NCBI GenBank assembly: GCA_032433595.1
Contig: JASWJB010000043.1
Coordinates: forward strand, 124,001-188,000
Length of the DNA: 64,000 nucleotides
Source: Conoideocrella luteorostrata
Lineage: Eukaryota; Ascomycota; Sordariomycetes; Hypocreales; Clavicipitaceae
Direction: 5' to 3'
The position numbers and the translations under genes are program-made. Position 1 is the stretch's first letter. Each line of letters begins with the position of its first letter. Under the pieces are notes generated by a model. The model worked only from the letters and a program-made list of their open reading frames with translations. It searched no databases and was not told the origin of the DNA. Of this stretch, positions 22,753 through 34,677 are shown piece after piece.

Positions 22753-23919
22753 TAGCTCCCAATCATCGTCATTGCATTTGTCAGATTCAAGGACGTGGTT
22801 GTCAGATATCTCAGGCGATACATCGAGACGTCTTTCATGGACTTGGGAAAAACAGTTACGTTAGTGTGACGTCTCCAGAAAAATATAGTTCTCGGGGCGT
22901 ATGTCACTCGGCAGCGACGACAATTTACCACGTGTTAAGTTGTCATGCATTTTGGCGCATGTGCTATCTGGCTGGATCACTCTATGCTGGTGCGCGCATG
23001 TAGCAGAAGAGTTGCGCGACGAGGGGAATATTACCGTTGAGAGCTGCTTTACTAATAGGATAAAGGTATAGTGTCATCTCACAATAACCGATCCAGAGGA
23101 TATCACAGCTGGCAAATTAGGCAGCAAGGCAACCGGTGTACAGCGTGAGAAATGACGTAGGGAATCGTTATCAGCGGGGTAAAAGAATTGAAAGAATTGA
23201 AAGGATTGAGGGGAAAACCATAACCCGCAAATCACAGGCTAATGAATACCATAATTGCCGCAACAGGCCCCTCCGTATGACCACTCTTAGGTCTTACGAT
23301 GAAGTATCCGACTTGCAAAGGCAAATCAAAGTCTCGCTCGCTACCATCACGTAACACGCCTTCTAAACTTAGTTCACGCTGGTTGTGGCTATTGAGACGA
23401 TAGGAGAACCACGCCTTGATAGTGAAAGATGGTGGCGTAGAAATGGCTTTGACGATCGACCGCCAAATCAGCGTCGCCAACTGTATTTTATACAAGGATG
23501 CTGTAGCGTTGCCATAAGCTGGGAGCCGCGCGATAGAACGTAACAGAAAGCTGTATCTGGGCAGATGGACGCTGAAATGACTACAATTGCCCCCGCGAGA
23601 CAGAAGAACATGTAAAGAGCACTGGGACACATACAAAATAGACTAGAAAGAAAAAGGCGGCTCCCAAGCAAGCGCCAAAGAACGCGCAAGTCCACACAAG
23701 TTCTGTTCCCAGTTCTGGCAACATGCCGGATCCAGCACCCAGGCTCCACCAGAGCTTTAGGGATCACAAGGTTTACGGAGCATACCGTCTGTATTTCCGG
23801 CGCCACATGCACCTTGGAGCCTTCGACTGCAAGTCATTTTGCGAGGTGACGACTTTGCATTAGACACTAAAATTATCGCCATTCCAAGACTGGTGATATT
23901 GGTGAAGCAAACGGTAGCA
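22753..23919. other. Spacer with unassigned open frames
   Basis: Minus-strand frames at 23232-23636 and 23468-23812 have hydrophobic patches but match nothing I know. The region should hold the promoter of the monooxygenase gene starting at 23920. Confidence 0.35.
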
Positions 23920-25325
23920 ATGGCTCAGCTTTTCGACGCCACCACCGGCGCTTCGGGGGCTTCTCCAAAACAGTTTACGGTTACTATCGTGGGTGGTGGA
24001 ATTGGAGGCATCATCCTGGCTGTTGGGTTACTTCGCCGGAATGTTCGTGTGCAAGTATATGAAGCAGCCTCAGCTTTCGCAGAGACTGGCCTTGGCCTCT
24101 CCATTGGCCCTGCAGCACACCGCGCCATGTCATTAATTGGCCCTGACATTCGGGATATTTACGACTCCCTCGTCACTACGCACGCCGACTGTCCCGGCTA
24201 CGAAGAGTTTCGCCAGACCTGGTTCGAGGTGGTTTGGGCAACAGGGCCATACGCCGACCAGACACTAATGAACTTGAAAGCTCTTCCATCTGGCCAAACA
24301 TCAGTTCGACGAGCTGATTTTCAGGATGCTTTGGTGAACCTCGTGCCTCCGGATGTAGTGCAGTTCGGCAAGCGTCTGGTTGAATTGGAGGAAAGCAAGG
24401 ATGGGGTAATATTATCATTTGAAGACGGCAGCTCGGCCTATGCGGATGTTGTCGTTGGGTGCGATGGAATCAAGTCAAAGGTTAAAGAGCATATACTGTC
24501 TCCCGAGGAAGTGCGACAAACGAAACCACGATATAGTGGCATGTACAGCTACCGAGCCGTTCTGGACATGGACACCATGATTGAAGCCGTTGGAGACCGC
24601 CGCGCAAGAATGTCGACATGGTATATTGGAAAAGGAAGCTACGGGATTACATACCCCATCCAGAGAGGCAAAAAAGCAAATGTAGGCCTCTTTACATTCA
24701 AGGATAGCTGGGATACGGATTCATGGATTCGCGAAGCGACCCGAGAAGACATGCAGAAAGACTTCGGGCACATGGGCAAGTACGTGAATCGTCTGATGAA
24801 GGTGAGTACGCTACCTATGTAGAGCACAAGTGTCCTTTCGAAGACGTCTCTGACCGTATGTGGCTACAGTATGTCCATAATCCTTCTCAATGGGCCATCT
24901 TTGAATACCCTCTCATTTCTACGTTTCATAAATCCCGAGTAGCTATCCTGGGCGATGCTGCTCACGCCACAACTCCACACCAAGGCGCCGGGGCTGGACA
25001 AGCAATTGAAGATGTACATGTTCTGGTGGAGCTTCTCGCCGATTCATCGGTAACGACTGTAGAACACGTCAAGGCAGCCTTTTATGCATATGATGCCGTG
25101 AGGCGGCCACGCAGTCAACAGGTTGTTACGAGTAGCAAAGAGAACGCCGAGCTTATGTGTTTGTCACACGAAGGAATAGGAGATGAACCGGAGAAATTGA
25201 AGCAAACGTGGAATGAAAGGTTCCGCTGGTTATGGGACGTTGATTTGAATGAGCAGGCGGAGAATGCACGAAAACTCATGCATGACAGAATTGAACAAGC
25301 GAACATCAATCATGCTAGTGAATAA
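23920..25325 (+). CDS. FAD-dependent monooxygenase, salicylate-hydroxylase-like
   Basis: Two exons, 23920-24801 and 24870-25325, give 445 aa. The 68-nt intron has a CTGAC branch site. I chose the ATG at 23920 because the dinucleotide-binding strand begins 19 residues later and the context (GCAATGG) is good; an upstream in-frame ATG at 23839 is less likely. Group A flavoprotein motifs are present: GxGxxG as VGGGIGGIILA with a Glu ending strand 2 (YEAA), the DG pair in VVVGCDGIKS, and the FAD-ribityl motif GDAAHATTPHQGAGAGQAIED. The family hydroxylates aromatic acids or polyketide-like substrates with NAD(P)H and oxygen, in the cytosol. It converges on an MFS transporter gene, 247 bp away. Its substrate is not readable from sequence. 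Confidence 0.92.
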
Positions 25326-25572
25326 TTGTCATAGTCCAGGGATATTCATATAGAGTCAGCAGTCAATGAAGATGATAGCCTGAAAGTAGAAGCAAAGACC
25401 TGAACAAAACTTTGTGTAACTACTCATGAAGTTCTCCTTTCAACGTTTTGTACAACAAGCATCAAGCTTGCGTACTTCTTTCGGTACTGGCTTTCTATTG
25501 CTAGGAACGAGGAGTTACAGAGCCGTAGTTGGTGTAAACTTGATCGACATTCTCAACTGCTTGCTGGGCTCT

Positions 25573-27667
25573 CTATAGTTTCCCCATGAAATTCCTCCTC
25601 ACAGTCCACATTCGAGCTCGCTTCCCATATATAAACAGTGGTATGGTAGTCAGTTGTAAAACCACCTGAACGATGCCCAACCACATGAAAACCATCTTTG
25701 CACCGTCTCTAAGCACCCAATGCGAGACAAACAAGCTGAATACTAGACCGTGAAAAATGTTCTTTGCAAAGTTCAGCGTCACTAGTGCCTCACCGGCATA
25801 TTGTTTATAGCTATCCAAGCAGAATGTAATCGCTGTCGTTGATCCCAGAGAAGAGCCAAACGATAATATGCCAAAGAACAGTGTAGGGACTATCCAGTGA
25901 TCCTTCACTTCGGCAGACCACCCAAAGCCCATAAGACCTATGCAAGTAGAGATCATAATGGGTATCGCCATGACCAGTCTGAACTCGGGCTCGTATAGTC
26001 CTCCGTTGCGGGATGCCATGGCATGGACGACGGCGTCGCTAATTTTACCGGCAACGGCGGTACCAAGCACGCCGCCGATAAATGGTGAAATATAGACAAG
26101 ACCAGTCTGGAATGAGGTAAAGTTATATGAATCCGGATTGCGATAGATGATGGCCAAGTTCTGAGAAATAACCATTAACCAGCCAACAGAGCAAGAATAG
26201 ACGGCTGCAGACCAGAGCACAGCTGGGTATAAGAACAGAACAAACGGGCGTAGCATGACTTTCAGCCAGTTGTCACTTTTGAGACGGCCATTATATGGTC
26301 GTAGTAGCTGTGCAAAGGATTTTGCCGGCCGTTGTCGCCATTCATCAGTGTAAGATTGCGCTACCGACTCTGGGTTACTCAGTAAACCTGGCTCTCTCCC
26401 AACATCCGGAATCACACAGGCAACGGCGCAGAACTTTTCCGCGCCTGCACCTTTCCGGGATGATGTTTGAACGATAGGTTCAACCTGCTGGCTTGCAGCT
26501 GCCTCGATACGGTTGATGTCGTCATTTTTTTGACCAGGAGATTCCCCAACATTGTGTACCAACGCGGCATCTTGCAAAAGTGTTACAGAGTTTTGAGACG
26601 AAAGACAGCGAGGAGCGCAAGAGCGCTCTGATAACGTTCCGGGGGGGGTTCGATCCCAAAACGTCTCAGGGACAAATAGGAAGAGGACCAAAAAGCTGAA
26701 GCAAGTAAGAAACGCTATAATACTGGGGAAAATATTAGTTCCAATCTTTCACCATCGAAGGCGGACGGGGAAGCAAGGATGCCATGCTAACAAGAAAACC
26801 CAACGCCATCCAAGCCCACCAATGATCGCCGCACCAACTAGCGGAATCAAATTTTTACCGCCGAGTAATAGCAGAGTATAAACACCGATGCGGTACGCTC
26901 GCTCATGGAGAAAGAATATCTCAGCTATGGTCGCCGACGGAAGGCATTCGATTGGACTAATAGATAAGCCTTGGAAGATTCGAGCAAGGAGAAGCGAGGG
27001 AAAGTTGGGCGATAAACCGGCCCAAATACAGGTTGCGATGAAAATCATTACGCTTGTTAAGTATATCGGACGTTTACCAAATAGAATGGCCGTCGGAGAT
27101 GCGAACACTGATCCCAGCCCTTGGCCGGTCATGAAGAGGCCGACTATCAATGAGACAGATTCAACTTTAACGTTGTAATCATGAGCAATATCAGTGAAAC
27201 CAGCGGCCATCATCGAGCTAATACCGCCGCCAACCATGCAGTAAAAGCCCATCGACAATAAAGCAACATTACGCCGCCAAAGAGGCCAATTGAGCGGGTC
27301 GTTGTCCGAGTCGTCTGGTTGGGGCTCTAGAAAGAATGCGCCGTCCTTTGACTTCTTCTTTTCGGCAGGAAGCTGCGAATGAATTTTTTGAGGCACAAGT
27401 GGCTCTTCGCCACCAGTTGCAAGAAGCATCACGGATCCTTCGCAGCGCATGCACAGTCAGTCTGGGAAGATTGATGTAGAGTCGCCAAGATGAGAATGAA
27501 GTGATCATACCTGGAACGTCAATCCCGTCCCTGTCATTAAGGACCCCAAAACTCCATTTACTATACCCTTGTTTTTCCTTATTCATCGACTCGTTGGTAC
27601 TATTTTCGCTCCGGTCGCCGGGGACCGTTTGGTGTTGAGCGGAATCCATGTCGACCTTTGCACCCAT
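25573..27667 (-). CDS. MFS transporter, 12-TM DHA1-like
   Basis: Three exons, 27667-27511, 27437-26792 and 26722-25573, give 650 aa. The N-terminal 100 residues are hydrophilic and end in DNDPLNWPLWRRN, the usual entry to helix 1 of this fungal family. Typical segments follow: SPTAILFGKRPIYL, ARIFQGLSISPIECLPSA, and LFVPETFWDRTP before a long Ser/Glu-rich central loop of about 120 residues. The second half ends in YGKRARMWT. It should be a plasma-membrane drug or metabolite transporter. It lies tail to tail with the FAD monooxygenase, so the pair may handle the same compound, which is an inference from proximity. The ATG at 27667 gives MGAKVDMDS; an earlier in-frame ATG would add a hydrophobic stretch and is less typical. 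Confidence 0.9.
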
Positions 27668-28805
27668 GGTGACGGACCAATGCGACTGGGCGAAAGAGAG
27701 ACAAAATAAAAGAGGAAAAATAGAGCTACAGATTGAGTATAGAGCGAAAGAACGGAGCTGCATTTAACGTGACTGACTCAAGACGCGGTGTCACGATAAG
27801 CTGAGCGAATTGCTTTACTCAGGCCATCAAGGTAGGCAGCACAAGTGGGGGAAGAAAATACAGCTCAAGGTTCTACGCAAGTAGGTTTTAATCAAAACGA
27901 AACCATGGATGTAGATGACTTTCGGTCTTCGCTCTCCTCCGCGTAAAGCGAGGAATCAAGCTAGTTTGCCATGTTGTTGGCAGGGCGGTCCTTTCGTCTT
28001 TAACTAAAAGTTCTGGCCGATATGAGATTCTAAGCTAAAAGCTTCGGCCAATGCGAGGTTCTAGCTTAGGTCTATTATCCTTTACTATTGCTGAAATGAG
28101 CTCTTGAACCAGGAGCCTGGACTATTTTGGCAGCTAGTATTGCCGCTTCGGCACTATTGTTTTTGTTTGTAAGGACCATACCCTCTGCACAGTACAGGGG
28201 AAAGCTACTGCACAGTGAAAATAGTGGCGACAACAAATTTTAGGCTAGTATCGCACATTGTCACTCGTGCTACTAGACGTGTTCAATATTACAGTAATGT
28301 GGCTGTTATTGTTTGCTATTGTTCCTGAAAAGAACGCCCCAGCCACCGCGCACTAATCACAGCGGCCGATATTCATCGGACGTGGTTCAGCACCAATATT
28401 GCATGGTATGGCTGTTAATTTTACCTATTGTTCTGCGCCATAAACGTTCATTGATGCCCTGTAGGACAGGTATGTCGCGCCGTCGTGTTGCAAAGCGGGA
28501 TGCAAGAGCTGGGTGTTGGGAGGCGTAGGCGTGCACTAAGAATCTGTCGAAATGCCTCCGAAATGCGTCCAGCTCCGACGCCCTTCGATAGTATGACAGA
28601 GGTTCAGCATTGCAGTGTATTCAGCTACCACATCAAGGTAAACAGTGTTGTAATGTACTGCATATTGCGCAAGGAGACATGCCAGATGAGCAGTACTCTC
28701 GATCCTGTCGCATCATTGAACCCAACACTAGCAGATGTAGAAATAAACAACAAATGATTGATGGATTATTCCAAAAAGGAAAGCCAGGAATCTGAACTCT
28801 GTCCA
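27668..28805. other. Spacer with faint degenerate repeats
   Basis: No gene. Two adjacent diverged 31-bp units lie at about 28001-28062 (CTAAAAGTTCTGGCCGATATGAG... and CTAAAAGCTTCGGCCAATGCGAG...). Two similar segments around GGCTGTTATTGTTTGCTATTGTTC (about 28304) and GGCTGTTAATTTTACCTATTGTTC (about 28408) lie about 100 bp apart. They may be remains of an old mobile element. Confidence 0.4.
28001..28062 (+). repeat. Diverged 31-bp tandem duplication
   Basis: Two consecutive units share CTAAAAG-TT/CTTC-GGCC-AT-GAG-TTCTA at about 75 percent identity by eye. No function is seen. Confidence 0.5.
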
Positions 28806-30471
28806 TCACGACAAAGAAAGCTGCCAACCGCGACGCTGGACGACATCGCGCCAACCAATCTCCCCCCCGGCGTTGCGGTGTCTCCAGACTTCATCCAGAA
28901 CTTCCTTGCAGGCATCCACATTGCGAAATCTCCTCCATTTATTCATTGTATATAGTCGGTCTCTAATGCATTGCACATGTCTGGCATTCTCGGCCTCGCC
29001 GCCTGCAATAAATAAAGGAAATAAGAGAGAACACTCAGCCAAGGATCCCACGGGCACCTGTTCCGCTATATAGCATATCGACTCAGTATATGGTTCAACT
29101 CCTTCCGGTAATACGACGCCATAAGTTTGAGGAAAGTGTTTCCGGAGAACGCAGCAAAGGTAAATCAAGGCGGCGCTGCGATATGCCTCACTTAGAAGCG
29201 CAAGCGGTGCTTTCGAGTCGATGATTGATGGACATGTCCACTGCCTCAGCTCTGTGGCAATGAGTTGAGCGCGGTTGTGAAGTGAATGGTCATCCGAGTA
29301 AGCGTCTGCGATGCTGTCGCTGACTCCATTCGAGCGCGAACCGTCATTTTCATGCTGCGACTTACTCTCAGCACAATCCGCGTTGAAAATGCTGATCTCA
29401 CCCGTGAGAAAAAGAATTCGCGAGGCGAAAGCAAAGTAAGGGTCAGCGAGCGCGTCGTCTTCAGACATCCAGTAATCGCCAGTAAGATGCGGGCGTTGCT
29501 CCAGAGAGACGCTCATAAGAATGTCATGATAGGCGAAATTTCGCAGAAGCCACTTTCCCTCAAACGAGCGAGACCACTTGTCACTCAGTTGGAAATTGTC
29601 CAGTCCACCAGCTTGCAAGCGCTCGCGCTGAAAAGCTGCCGCCGCACCAGCGAGATGCTGCGCCCAGCTGCTACTGGTTGCGTCTGATATGGTGTCCATG
29701 GAACACATAGCCATGGCGACAGCAAGGCACATTTCCCCTGATAGACTGTTTTCCCTGAGACAGGCGCCAAGACTGGCAAGCGCGCGTCCACGATGCTGCA
29801 GGGATATGTTCTGGAAATCTTTGAAACGCAGGGCCAAGTGAGCCGATGACCAGGCCGTCAACGCATTCTGGAGGGCAGGACAATCAAAAGCCATTGGTAG
29901 CAGCACTACACGCAGCGTTAATATAATTGTAGAATACACTAATCACCACTCACTTACCAGATAGGAAGTAATTATTTTCAGCTGTTGCCGACACCATGAT
30001 AGCCAGGGTAGTTGTGTAATACCGCATCATAGCTCGACGACTGGCGCTCATGTCCTGAGAATCATTGCAGCCTGGACGGACAATATCCAGCGGTTGACAG
30101 ACCTTTGTTAGCGTCAGTACCTCAGAGGCGCGACCTTCATTACCATATCTGGATTGGGCTGATTGCCAGCCTGTCTGCGATATCTCGGAATATTCCACTT
30201 CCTCAACCCCACAGCTATTCGACGGCGGCTGAAGCTGTCGCGGATGCTCGCGTTTGCAAATCAGGTTGAGACGTGAGCAGTGCCCGCATGTCGGTAGATT
30301 CTGGTCGCACTTCTTCTTGCGTTGGCGGCAAGTCAGACATCCTCGACGTTGCCTCGTATAACCACCTTTTGTCTTCTTCATGCCAGGTGCCGCACGCAGC
30401 CCTGGTTGGCTCCCCACCGTTAATTTAGCTACATCAGGTGGTAGCGAGATCTCAGCGGTGCAAGCATCCAT
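28806..30471 (-). CDS. Zn2Cys6 transcription factor
   Basis: Two exons, 30471-29958 and 29905-28806, give 537 aa; the 52-nt intron joins LSG|V in phase 1. Residues 45-72 form the Zn2Cys6 cluster (CLTCRQRKKKC...CGHC...C) with 2-6-5-2-6 spacing. The C-terminal 370 residues have the helical pattern of the fungal-specific 'Fungal_trans_2'-type regulators. I prefer the ATG at 30471 for its context (GCTATGG); another in-frame ATG lies at 30522. It sits between an MFS gene and an amine permease gene, both on the same strand, so it may regulate the 24-35 kb genes. That is an inference from position. Confidence 0.87.
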
Positions 30472-30928
30472 AGCGGTGACAAGGGGGGACAGGACGTGTG
30501 GAGTGACATGAGAATACGTCATGCAGTCACGATTTGAGCATATGCAAACGGCATCTGAGGAGTGGGAGTTGGCGTGCGTTCCGGAGTCCTGACCACGGAC
30601 ATGGAAACATAAAATTGCAGCATTCAGGTGCCGGCATACGGAGCCCTGCGTTCACGTCCGGCGTCAACGGCGGCGTGGGTCGACAAAGCCACCAACACGA
30701 GATCCTCATTGGCTGTCAAAGGTAGGCCGCGCGAGTCAGTCACTGGGGAAATACCGTGGGGGAGGGGGTCTGTATTCTGGAGTCCGAACGGCGAGCATGG
30801 GAGGATCAATCCAACATCTTTGAGTTAATAACTTAGATATTGAGGCGAAATCTTCAAGCAAAAATCGTCATACACATTGCCATAGTCTGCATACCCTTCG
30901 ATTGCTTCTAGATCTTGTCTTTACCTCC
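30472..30928. other. Promoter of the regulator and 3' flank of the permease
   Basis: No separate gene is seen. Both strands hold short open frames only. Confidence 0.4.
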
Positions 30929-32449
30929 CTAGCGACAGCCTTGACCGTCGCGAAATTCCAACCGAGGACCAGTGAAAGTCTTACGCAGTGCCAAGAACCA
31001 TGCTCCGGCTGTACAAATGAGCCCGACGGCCATGACAACAATTAGATAGTTCATCGATGTACCCGTTACAGGGAGACCGGTTGGAAAACAAAAGACTATG
31101 GAGAAAAATACCACAAAAGATGTGGCGGCAGCATTGATCATATAGCCAAACTTACCCAGAGAGAAGGCTCTTTCGGGTAGAATGCCGCGGCCACGGAACA
31201 ACAGAGCAGCTTGGGGCAACGCCACTGTGAGATTGAGTGCAAATAGTGTGAGGCCTATGAAACTGTTGTAGGCCGTAGATGAGGCAATGTAGAGGACGCC
31301 AATAATTATCTGCAAGACAAGCATCACTGCCGCGGCGCGGACAGGATTAGCCCGGTTGAGATGTGCTATAAACCTGGAGTAAGGCACGCCACCATCTCGA
31401 GAGAGAGACCAAATAGTTCGGCCAGCGGCGATGAATAGGTTAAGCACAATGTCATAGAACATGACCATGTAGTAGACGGCCCATACTGTCGTCGCGACCT
31501 TTGAGTTCAGTGCTTGATTGTACACTTCCAAGATTGGAACGCCGGACTCAATGAGAGATTGAATGTCTGTGACGACGAACATGAGGGCAATGTTCCAAGC
31601 GAGAACTGTAACAATTCCAAGTCCCATCGTGGTCATGATGGCTATAGGCACATTTCGGCTCGGGTTTGGAACTTCCTCGGCGAGATGGGCAGGGGCGTCG
31701 ACTCCGCTATATGCCCACAGACAACCTGTGATGGCGATGAACATGGCCCATCCATCCGGCCAGCCACTAACATTGCGATAACTTGTAAACACAAAATTCG
31801 CTGATTGTTTCGTATCTTGAACAGCAAGCAGTGTCGTAAGGGATGCCACGAACCCAGCGATTGATAGCCATAAGACAGCTACTCCCAAGCGGCCAATTGT
31901 GCTCGGGAATCGTGATGTAACAGCAAAAGCAATAATGCATAATATTATATGTAGCAGGTATACGTGCCATGCTTGGGCGCTGTATGATTGATTCCACAAA
32001 GCGGCTATATCGACGACGGAGCTTGCCACAAAGAAATTGCACGAGGCGGCCGCCGCCATGATGTAGATGACAGTGATCCATCCGGTGAAAAATGCAGCGG
32101 GTTTGCGCGTGGACGGGGAGAACGTCATGTAAACAATGTGGTACTGGCCGCCAGCAGAGGGATATGCAGAGGCCAGCTCGGCAAATCCGGTATTGATGGT
32201 GGCCATGACAATTGCGGCTGCAATAAGACCATATATCAGGCCGGGGCCACCTCCACACGCCAATGGCACAGCTACACCAGATGCGAAAGCTACCCAGGAG
32301 TTCATTGTCGTGAATCCGAATGCAATAACGGACAAGAGGCTGAACCGTTTCTTGAGGTGGCCTTGGTCGAAGTCTATGGCTTTGGGGTTTCCTTCAAAAT
32401 GAAAATGGTCGACGGACGCTGAGCCCTCGCACCCGGTTTTGGTGGCCAT
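30929..32449 (-). CDS. APC-superfamily amino-acid/amine permease
   Basis: A single exon of 506 aa. The protein has 12 hydrophobic helices and the hallmarks of fungal GABA/choline/polyamine-type permeases (AA_permease_2): FSLLSVIAFGFTTMNSWVA in helix 1, ELASAYPSAGGQYH after helix 2, and AYSGVDAPAHLAEEVPNPSRNVP in the loop before helix 7. It ends in a short polar tail. It should import amino acids, GABA or related amines across the plasma membrane. A TATAAA lies on the minus strand at 32539-32534, 85 bp before the ATG. It is divergent from a secreted ureohydrolase with 858 bp between starts, which fits a scheme where an extracellular guanidino compound is cleaved and the amine product taken up. 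Confidence 0.93.
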   Translation of the reverse strand: MATKTGCEGSASVDHFHFEGNPKAIDFDQGHLKKRFSLLSVIAFGFTTMNSWVAFASGVAVPLACGGGPGLIYGLIAAAIVMATINTGFAELASAYPSAGGQYHIVYMTFSPSTRKPAAFFTGWITVIYIMAAAASCNFFVASSVVDIAALWNQSYSAQAWHVYLLHIILCIIAFAVTSRFPSTIGRLGVAVLWLSIAGFVASLTTLLAVQDTKQSANFVFTSYRNVSGWPDGWAMFIAITGCLWAYSGVDAPAHLAEEVPNPSRNVPIAIMTTMGLGIVTVLAWNIALMFVVTDIQSLIESGVPILEVYNQALNSKVATTVWAVYYMVMFYDIVLNLFIAAGRTIWSLSRDGGVPYSRFIAHLNRANPVRAAAVMLVLQIIIGVLYIASSTAYNSFIGLTLFALNLTVALPQAALLFRGRGILPERAFSLGKFGYMINAAATSFVVFFSIVFCFPTGLPVTGTSMNYLIVVMAVGLICTAGAWFLALRKTFTGPRLEFRDGQGCR

Positions 32450-32533
32450 GACGAACAGAAGTGGTCTTCCTTGCCTTGCTGTACGTCAAGATATGAGGTG
32501 GAGGGGGCCGGCGAAAGATGGGGGCAGAAGGGC

Positions 32534-32539
32534 TTTATA
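32534..32539 (-). promoter_or_regulatory. TATA box of the permease gene
   Basis: TATAAA on the minus strand, 85 bases before the permease ATG at 32449. Confidence 0.5.
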
Positions 32540-33307
32540 CTGTTATATACCGTGATTTTGAGCCGCGGGTTTGCCCCGAATCGGATGGGAGATTGGACGA
32601 ACCATGGTCTGGTTGAGAAAGTCCGTGGTTATGGATTGAATTCGCGAGCGCCATACATTCCGGGGGAACTCATATGCTTGCAAGTACATAGAAAGATCCG
32701 GCATGTCCACTTCAAGAAGTTTGTCACAATTCACCCAGCCGCGGGTACGGCGTCCAACTCGCCTCACCATCAATGGTGAGTTGATACATAGAGGAGAACG
32801 ACGAGCGGCGTGAGCCTTGGTCGTCCGGGGTGCCCAGTGTCCGGCTTTGGCTTGGAGAATAACTAAACTCAGCCCTCAATCCCCCAACAATACTGTGGAA
32901 ACCCCCAGGTCGTCCCACTAGTCGCCCTAAGACAACCCCCACCTACGGGATTGCTCAGGTGGCGCTGCTGCGGGAGTTTTAGGACGTTCATGCGACGGGT
33001 CAACTATTGACGAGAAACATGGATGTGCGGGTGGAGGGTAACGCAACCACGGAGTGCTTAAACTGGCAAATGTCTTTTAGTGGCAATTTTAGCTTCAAAT
33101 GCCCGCCCTTGACGCCGTGCGTCACGCCTCTAAGAGATAGGCGCTGACCTCTGGAAGTCCGAGTTGCGCTCGCTATCAGTCACTGTTGGAGCAGATATAT
33201 AAGTTTGCCATAGTTGCGGAAGACCATCACAAGTCTTGGGGTCCATCCCCGTCTGTTTCATTTCTCCCCCAACTCTGCTCATAAATTTCGACTCGTTGAC
33301 ATTCCAT
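32540..33307. promoter_or_regulatory. Divergent promoter region of permease and ureohydrolase
   Basis: The spacer holds no supported gene. It has TATA boxes facing both ways, at 32534-32539 on minus and TATATAA at 33196-33202 on plus, so the two genes could be controlled together. Confidence 0.4.
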
Positions 33308-34677
33308 ATGAAGTTTACTCGGGTGTTATCTCTGCTGGCACTTGCCCGCCACTGCCAGGCGTGTGGTGACCACGATGACCAAAAAGAATGGACAAAGGAA
33401 GAGTTAGCAGAGCTAGAGGCCAGATGGGGTTTTGAGGTACAGTGGGCATCAAGCTTCGTACGTCTTAGTAGATCTCAAAGTAACAACGTTTTTTTAGTGG
33501 TCTTTCAATGGCATTGGGACATTCGCCCACTTAGACCACATCAAATGTCTCACCAACCCCCAGGAGCAATATGACATTGCCATCATCGGCGCTCCTTTCG
33601 ACACAGCAGTATCCTTCCGACCAGGTACCATTTTATCCTCACAATCTATTCATTTGCTGCACATATTAACTGGTCCTTTCCCCTCCTCCCAGGCGCCCGC
33701 TTTGGCCCCAGGGCTATTAGGCAAGCCTCAGCCCGGCAAACGTCCTTTCGCGGCTTCAACCCTCGCGCCAACATAAACCCCTATCAAAACTGGGCGAAAA
33801 TTATTGACTGTGGAGACATCCCAATCACGCCGTTTGATAACAATGTTGCAAGGGAACAGATGACACAAGCGTTCAAGGCTCTCGGCCGGGGTCGACCTTT
33901 AAGCTCGCTGAGCAAAGGCAAACCGAAGATTATTACTCTCGGGGGTGACCATAGTCTAGCTCTCCCGGCTCTGAGGTCTCTGAATGAAATCTATGGCAAG
34001 CCAGTTAGGGTTCTCCATTTTGACGGTATGTTACTAGTTATCCCTCCACTCAACATGGCTGAGCCAAACATAAGGTACTAAATGGCGTAGCCCACTTGGA
34101 CACCTGGGACCCGGCCGCTTACCCGTCGCACTGGGGTTCGACGCATTTTAACCACGGTTCTATGTTCTGGATGGCTAACCAGGAGGGTCTTCTGTCAAAT
34201 GCATCTACTGGGCAGTCTGTCCACGCCGGTCTTCGTACCCGTCTGAGTGGCAAGGATTGGACCGACAACGAGTCCGACACGGCCCAAAACTGGGTTCGAT
34301 TCACGGCCGACGACATCGATGACATTGGTACGCAGGGCATCGTTGATGGCATAATGGCAGTGCTGGGTACAGAAGACCCTGTTTATCTGTCCGTCGATAT
34401 TGATGTCTTGGATCCTGCTTTTGCGCCAGGAACGGGTACACCTGAGCCGGGAGGCTGGACTACCCGAGAGTTTATACGAATTCTCAGAGGCATTGAGGAC
34501 CTGAACATTGTTGGAGCAGATGTGGTGGAAGTAAGTCCGGCTTATCAAGGCCAAGGAGAGGAGACAGCTTTGGCAGCAGCGCAGGTGGTATATGAGATGA
34601 TAAGTTCTATTGTGAAGAAGGGTCTGGCAGACATGGCACAAGATCAGTCGGATGTTGGGGCCAAAGATGAGCTGTGA
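33308..34677 (+). CDS. Secreted agmatinase-family ureohydrolase
   Basis: Four exons, 33308-33436, 33498-33624, 33693-34025 and 34091-34677, give 391 aa. Residues 1-18 look like a signal peptide ending at Cys/Gly. The metal-binding motifs of the arginase/agmatinase fold are complete: GGDHS, DAHLDTW (formed across the third intron) and SVDIDVLDPAFAPGTGTPEPGG, followed by the VVEVSPAYQ region. Mn2+ ligands His and Asp are all present. The family cleaves the guanidino group of agmatine or related compounds to amine and urea. Export to the secretory pathway is unusual compared with bacterial agmatinases but is known in fungal members. The exact substrate is not certain. It is divergent from an amine permease gene. 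Confidence 0.93.

Noticed and set aside
23232..23812. Two overlapping minus-strand frames with hydrophobic patches
   Set aside because: One translation loosely recalls a transporter end, but no motif could be aligned and no splice model gave a sensible protein.
23839..25325. Classical biosynthetic gene cluster around the monooxygenase
   Set aside because: No polyketide synthase, peptide synthetase, terpene cyclase or other backbone enzyme is present in the window.
26641..26656. GGGGTTCGATCCC resembling a tRNA T-arm
   Set aside because: It lies inside the coding exon of the MFS gene and no cloverleaf can be drawn around it.
27668..28805. Intact transposon in the repeat-like spacer
   Set aside because: Only weak similarity between segments is visible, with no terminal repeats, transposase or integrase frame.
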